A stretch of DNA of 7,800 nt from an uncultured Sulfurovum sp. (GTDB taxonomy: Bacteria; Campylobacterota; Campylobacteria; Campylobacterales; Sulfurovaceae): positions 1-7,800 of the forward strand of contig CALDBH010000011.1 in NCBI GenBank assembly GCA_937938065.1, read 5' to 3'. Within the stretch, counting starts at the first letter, position 1, and each line of letters starts with the position of its first letter. A model generated the notes under the pieces. The model searched no databases. It was given only the letters and a program-made list of their open reading frames with translations, and was not told where the DNA came from. This document shows positions 6,057-7,800 of the stretch, piece after piece. The translations under genes were made by a program, and so were the position numbers.

Positions 6057-6692
6057 ATGATGAAGATACTATTACTTGAAGATGACCAGATTTTATGTGA
6101 TAGCCTAAGAGAGTTCCTGGAACTTGAGGGGTATCAGGTAGATGTGGCACATCGTGGACCAGAAGTATTTGACCTAACGTTCGAACAGAAATATGATCTG
6201 TACATTTTGGATGTGAATGTACCTGAGGTCAGTGGTTTTGACGTACTCTCTTCACTGAAAGATGCAGGAGATGAAACGCCCGCTATCTACATTACAGCCC
6301 TTACAGACATCAATTCTATTTCAAAAGGCTTTGCTATAGGAGCAGAAGACTATATCAAAAAACCTTTTGACCCCGAAGAACTGCTGATTCGTATTAAACG
6401 AAAATACCAAAAAGAGGATGTTTCACTTTATCTTAATGACATTGTTTACAATCCGGTGACAAGAGTTTTGAAAAAAGATGGACAGACGATAGGGTTGGGG
6501 GATGTACAAAAAAATATTTTCCATACGCTCATGACAGAACAAAATAAAATTGTAGAGAGTTATACACTAATGGACTTTTTAGAACAACCTACAGCGAATG
6601 CTTTACGTGTAAATCTTGCAAAATTAAAGAACAAATTAGGCATAGAGATTAAGAATATACGTGGTCAGGGGTATATGATTGAGAAAATATGA
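6057..6692 (+). CDS. OmpR/PhoB-family response regulator
   Basis: This 211-aa product has a receiver domain at residues 1-117 and a winged-helix DNA-binding domain at about 122-211. The receiver keeps the acidic pair Asp9/Asp10, phospho-acceptor Asp52 (ILDVNVP), Thr80 (YITA) and Lys102 (KKPF), so it should be phosphorylated by its partner kinase. The C-terminal part keeps the helix ANALRVNLAKLKNKLG and the wing signature IRGQGYMI. Its helix-turn-helix region is compact, so total length is below the 220-240 aa usual for the family. Two consecutive ATGs (6057 and 6060) can serve as start; the true methionine is uncertain by one residue. No Shine-Dalgarno sequence precedes either. The sensor kinase starts inside this gene, which makes the pair cognate. 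Targets cannot be inferred. Confidence 0.95.
   Translation: MMKILLLEDDQILCDSLREFLELEGYQVDVAHRGPEVFDLTFEQKYDLYILDVNVPEVSGFDVLSSLKDAGDETPAIYITALTDINSISKGFAIGAEDYIKKPFDPEELLIRIKRKYQKEDVSLYLNDIVYNPVTRVLKKDGQTIGLGDVQKNIFHTLMTEQNKIVESYTLMDFLEQPTANALRVNLAKLKNKLGIEIKNIRGQGYMIEKI
6667..6671 (+). promoter_or_regulatory. Shine-Dalgarno site supporting a TTG start of the kinase
   Basis: AGGGG at 6667-6671 stands 7 nt before the TTG at 6679. No ATG or GTG opens the kinase frame near here; the ATG at 6689 is in another frame and stops after ten codons. This site therefore decides the kinase start. Confidence 0.6.
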
Positions 6693-7731
6693 ACGAGAAT
6701 CATTTCGCAAAAGTTTTTTGATATTTTTGATACTTTTAGAGGTATTACTGGCGATTAATTTTTGGAATGAATATCGAGTTAAAAAAGTAGAGATAGAAGA
6801 TAAAATCCACATAGAGATGAAACTATGTGCATTTACCTTGCAATGTGAAGGTCTTACAACAGACTTTATAGATAAGGATGAAGATAAGGAAGAGAATATA
6901 CTCTATCATGATGGTGATTTCTATAGCTATTTCAAGGTGCCAACATCAGATAAGTATTTGATGAAAGTTGTCTATTCAAAAGAAAATCACATACTCAGAG
7001 TGGAAAGGTTAGCACATAAACTTTTTAGAGAGTTTTGGTTCTACTCAATCTTTGCTGTGTTGATCTCTCTACTTTTCTCTATCTATTCACTGATGCCGCT
7101 GCAAAGAGCACTTCGCCTTAACGAAGAGTTTGTGAAAGATATTCTTCATGATTTCAATACACCTATCAGTTCTATGCTTATCAATTTAAAACTTTTTAAA
7201 AGAGAGATAGGGGATAACCAAAAAATACAAAGACTTGAAAACAATATCCAAAGTATACTCTCTTTACAGGATAATCTACGCATTTTTCTTAAAGGGGTTC
7301 CAGCACAGTCAGAAAGCTTTTCTTTGAAGGAGTTGGTACAAAACCGTGTAGACTATTTTGCGGTACTGTACCCTGATGTCAAATATAAGATTGCTATAGA
7401 TAAGACGATGTTAAAGACAAACAAAGATGCATTTACACGTATTTTGGACAACCTTTTAAGTAATGCAGGTAAATACAATATTGCAAATGGTGATGTGGAT
7501 ATTGTATTAAAGGGGGGTATTTTAACGATACATGATACGGGTAAGGGGATTAAAAATCCTTCAAAAGTGTTTGATAGATATTATAAAGAACAAGATAGAG
7601 GTATAGGTATAGGATTGCATATTGTGAAAAAACTTTGTGATGAATTGACGATACCTATCAATATAGAAAGCAAGAAGGATGCAGGAACAAAGATCGGATT
7701 AAACCTTTCCAACATCATTTCTTTTAAATAG
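6679..7731 (+). CDS. Membrane sensor histidine kinase, no HAMP domain
   Basis: This 350-aa product is the likely partner of the preceding response regulator. It has TM1 at about residues 12-28, a periplasmic sensor of about 90 residues (29-117), and TM2 at about 118-138. The dimerisation helix carries the H-box HDFNTP with phospho-acceptor His157, only some 20 residues after TM2, so there is no room for a HAMP domain. The ATPase part keeps the N-box (LDNLLSNAGKY, Asn258 and Asn262), G1 (DTGKGI, 286-291), an F-box (VFDRYYKEQ) and G2 (GIGIGLHIV, 308-316), so activity is expected. The sensor has two close cysteines, Cys50 and Cys56, followed by an acidic stretch DKDEDKEE (66-73); metal or redox sensing is possible but unproven. 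The gene starts with TTG, overlaps the regulator by 14 nt and is supported by AGGGG 7 nt upstream; the next in-frame ATG (Met47) would delete TM1. Confidence 0.94.
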   Translation: MRKYERESFRKSFLIFLILLEVLLAINFWNEYRVKKVEIEDKIHIEMKLCAFTLQCEGLTTDFIDKDEDKEENILYHDGDFYSYFKVPTSDKYLMKVVYSKENHILRVERLAHKLFREFWFYSIFAVLISLLFSIYSLMPLQRALRLNEEFVKDILHDFNTPISSMLINLKLFKREIGDNQKIQRLENNIQSILSLQDNLRIFLKGVPAQSESFSLKELVQNRVDYFAVLYPDVKYKIAIDKTMLKTNKDAFTRILDNLLSNAGKYNIANGDVDIVLKGGILTIHDTGKGIKNPSKVFDRYYKEQDRGIGIGLHIVKKLCDELTIPINIESKKDAGTKIGLNLSNIISFK

Positions 7732-7743
7732 TTGGTGATAAAC

Positions 7744-7800
7744 TTATGGGTTCTCTTGAGTATCTTTCATAAGCGACATGATACGCTTTTTGTATGCTGG
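7744..7800 (-). CDS. C-terminal end of a convergent gene (partial, unidentified)
   Basis: On the minus strand one frame is open from the window edge to a TAA at 7746-7744 and gives 18 residues, PAYKKRIMSLMKDTQENP. A basic amphipathic helix followed by a polar tail is a believable protein C-terminus. It would end 12 nt from the kinase stop in a convergent arrangement. Another minus-strand frame stays open slightly longer, so the choice rests on residue composition. The family cannot be told from 18 residues. Confidence 0.4.
   Translation of the reverse strand, partial: PAYKKRIMSLMKDTQENP

Noticed and set aside
6689..6721. ATG-started short frame at the regulator/kinase junction
   Set aside because: It encodes ten residues only and is out of frame with the kinase; the TTG at 6679 with AGGGG explains the junction better.
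7709..7735. CCAAC/GTTGG inverted repeat around the kinase stop as a terminator
   Set aside because: The stem is only 5 bp with a 17-base loop, and no T-run follows on either strand.
1..7800. CRISPR array, insertion sequence or defence system
   Set aside because: I saw no regularly spaced repeats, terminal inverted repeats, transposase, integrase, nuclease-effector or toxin-antitoxin genes; the tRNA gene also has no integrase or attachment repeat beside it inside the window.

Overview
The window looks like a chromosomal segment of a Campylobacterota (epsilonproteobacterial) genome, probably a Sulfurovum- or Sulfurimonas-like chemolithotroph. This rests on the AT-rich composition, the dense co-directional gene packing, the tRNA-Glu sequence, the TATAAT promoters without strong -35 boxes, and the general style of the encoded proteins. 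The assignment is an inference from reading alone. I see no transposon, CRISPR array, phage gene or obvious horizontal-transfer boundary.

Layout: Positions 1-47 hold the 5' part of a tRNA-Glu(UUC) gene on the minus strand; its 3' end lies outside the window. Positions 48-136 are a divergent promoter region with one -10 hexamer facing each way. From 137 to 6013, seven plus-strand genes follow with gaps of 1-19 nt or an overlap: a small lipoprotein; nfo (endonuclease IV); a FadL/OmpP1-family outer-membrane channel; an AMP-forming acyl-CoA synthetase (FadD-like); nagA (GlcNAc-6-P deacetylase); a stand-alone glucose-type PTS IIA protein; and a 31-codon single-pass membrane micro-protein whose start overlaps the IIA stop. 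After a 43-nt AT-rich gap with promoter-like elements comes a two-component pair: an OmpR-type response regulator and a histidine kinase that begins with TTG inside the regulator gene. The last 57 bases probably contain the 3' end of a convergent minus-strand gene.

How the genes may work together: FadL and the acyl-CoA ligase form a plausible uptake-and-activation pair for long-chain fatty acids or similar hydrophobic carboxylates. NagA and the IIA protein suggest amino-sugar (GlcNAc or cell-wall) metabolism, with the IIA as transporter subunit or regulator; the EI, HPr and IIBC partners are not here. The lipoprotein has a weak, LolB-like pattern of features. The two-component pair may sense something at the envelope, but its targets cannot be read from the window. 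The packing suggests one long operon from 137 to 6013, possibly reading on into the two-component genes.

Most genes are recognisable families. The less ordinary elements are the unannotated 31-aa membrane protein with the best Shine-Dalgarno site in the window, the orphan PTS IIA, the lipoprotein, the regulator's lack of a Shine-Dalgarno (possible leaderless message), and the HAMP-less kinase with a cysteine pair in its sensor region.
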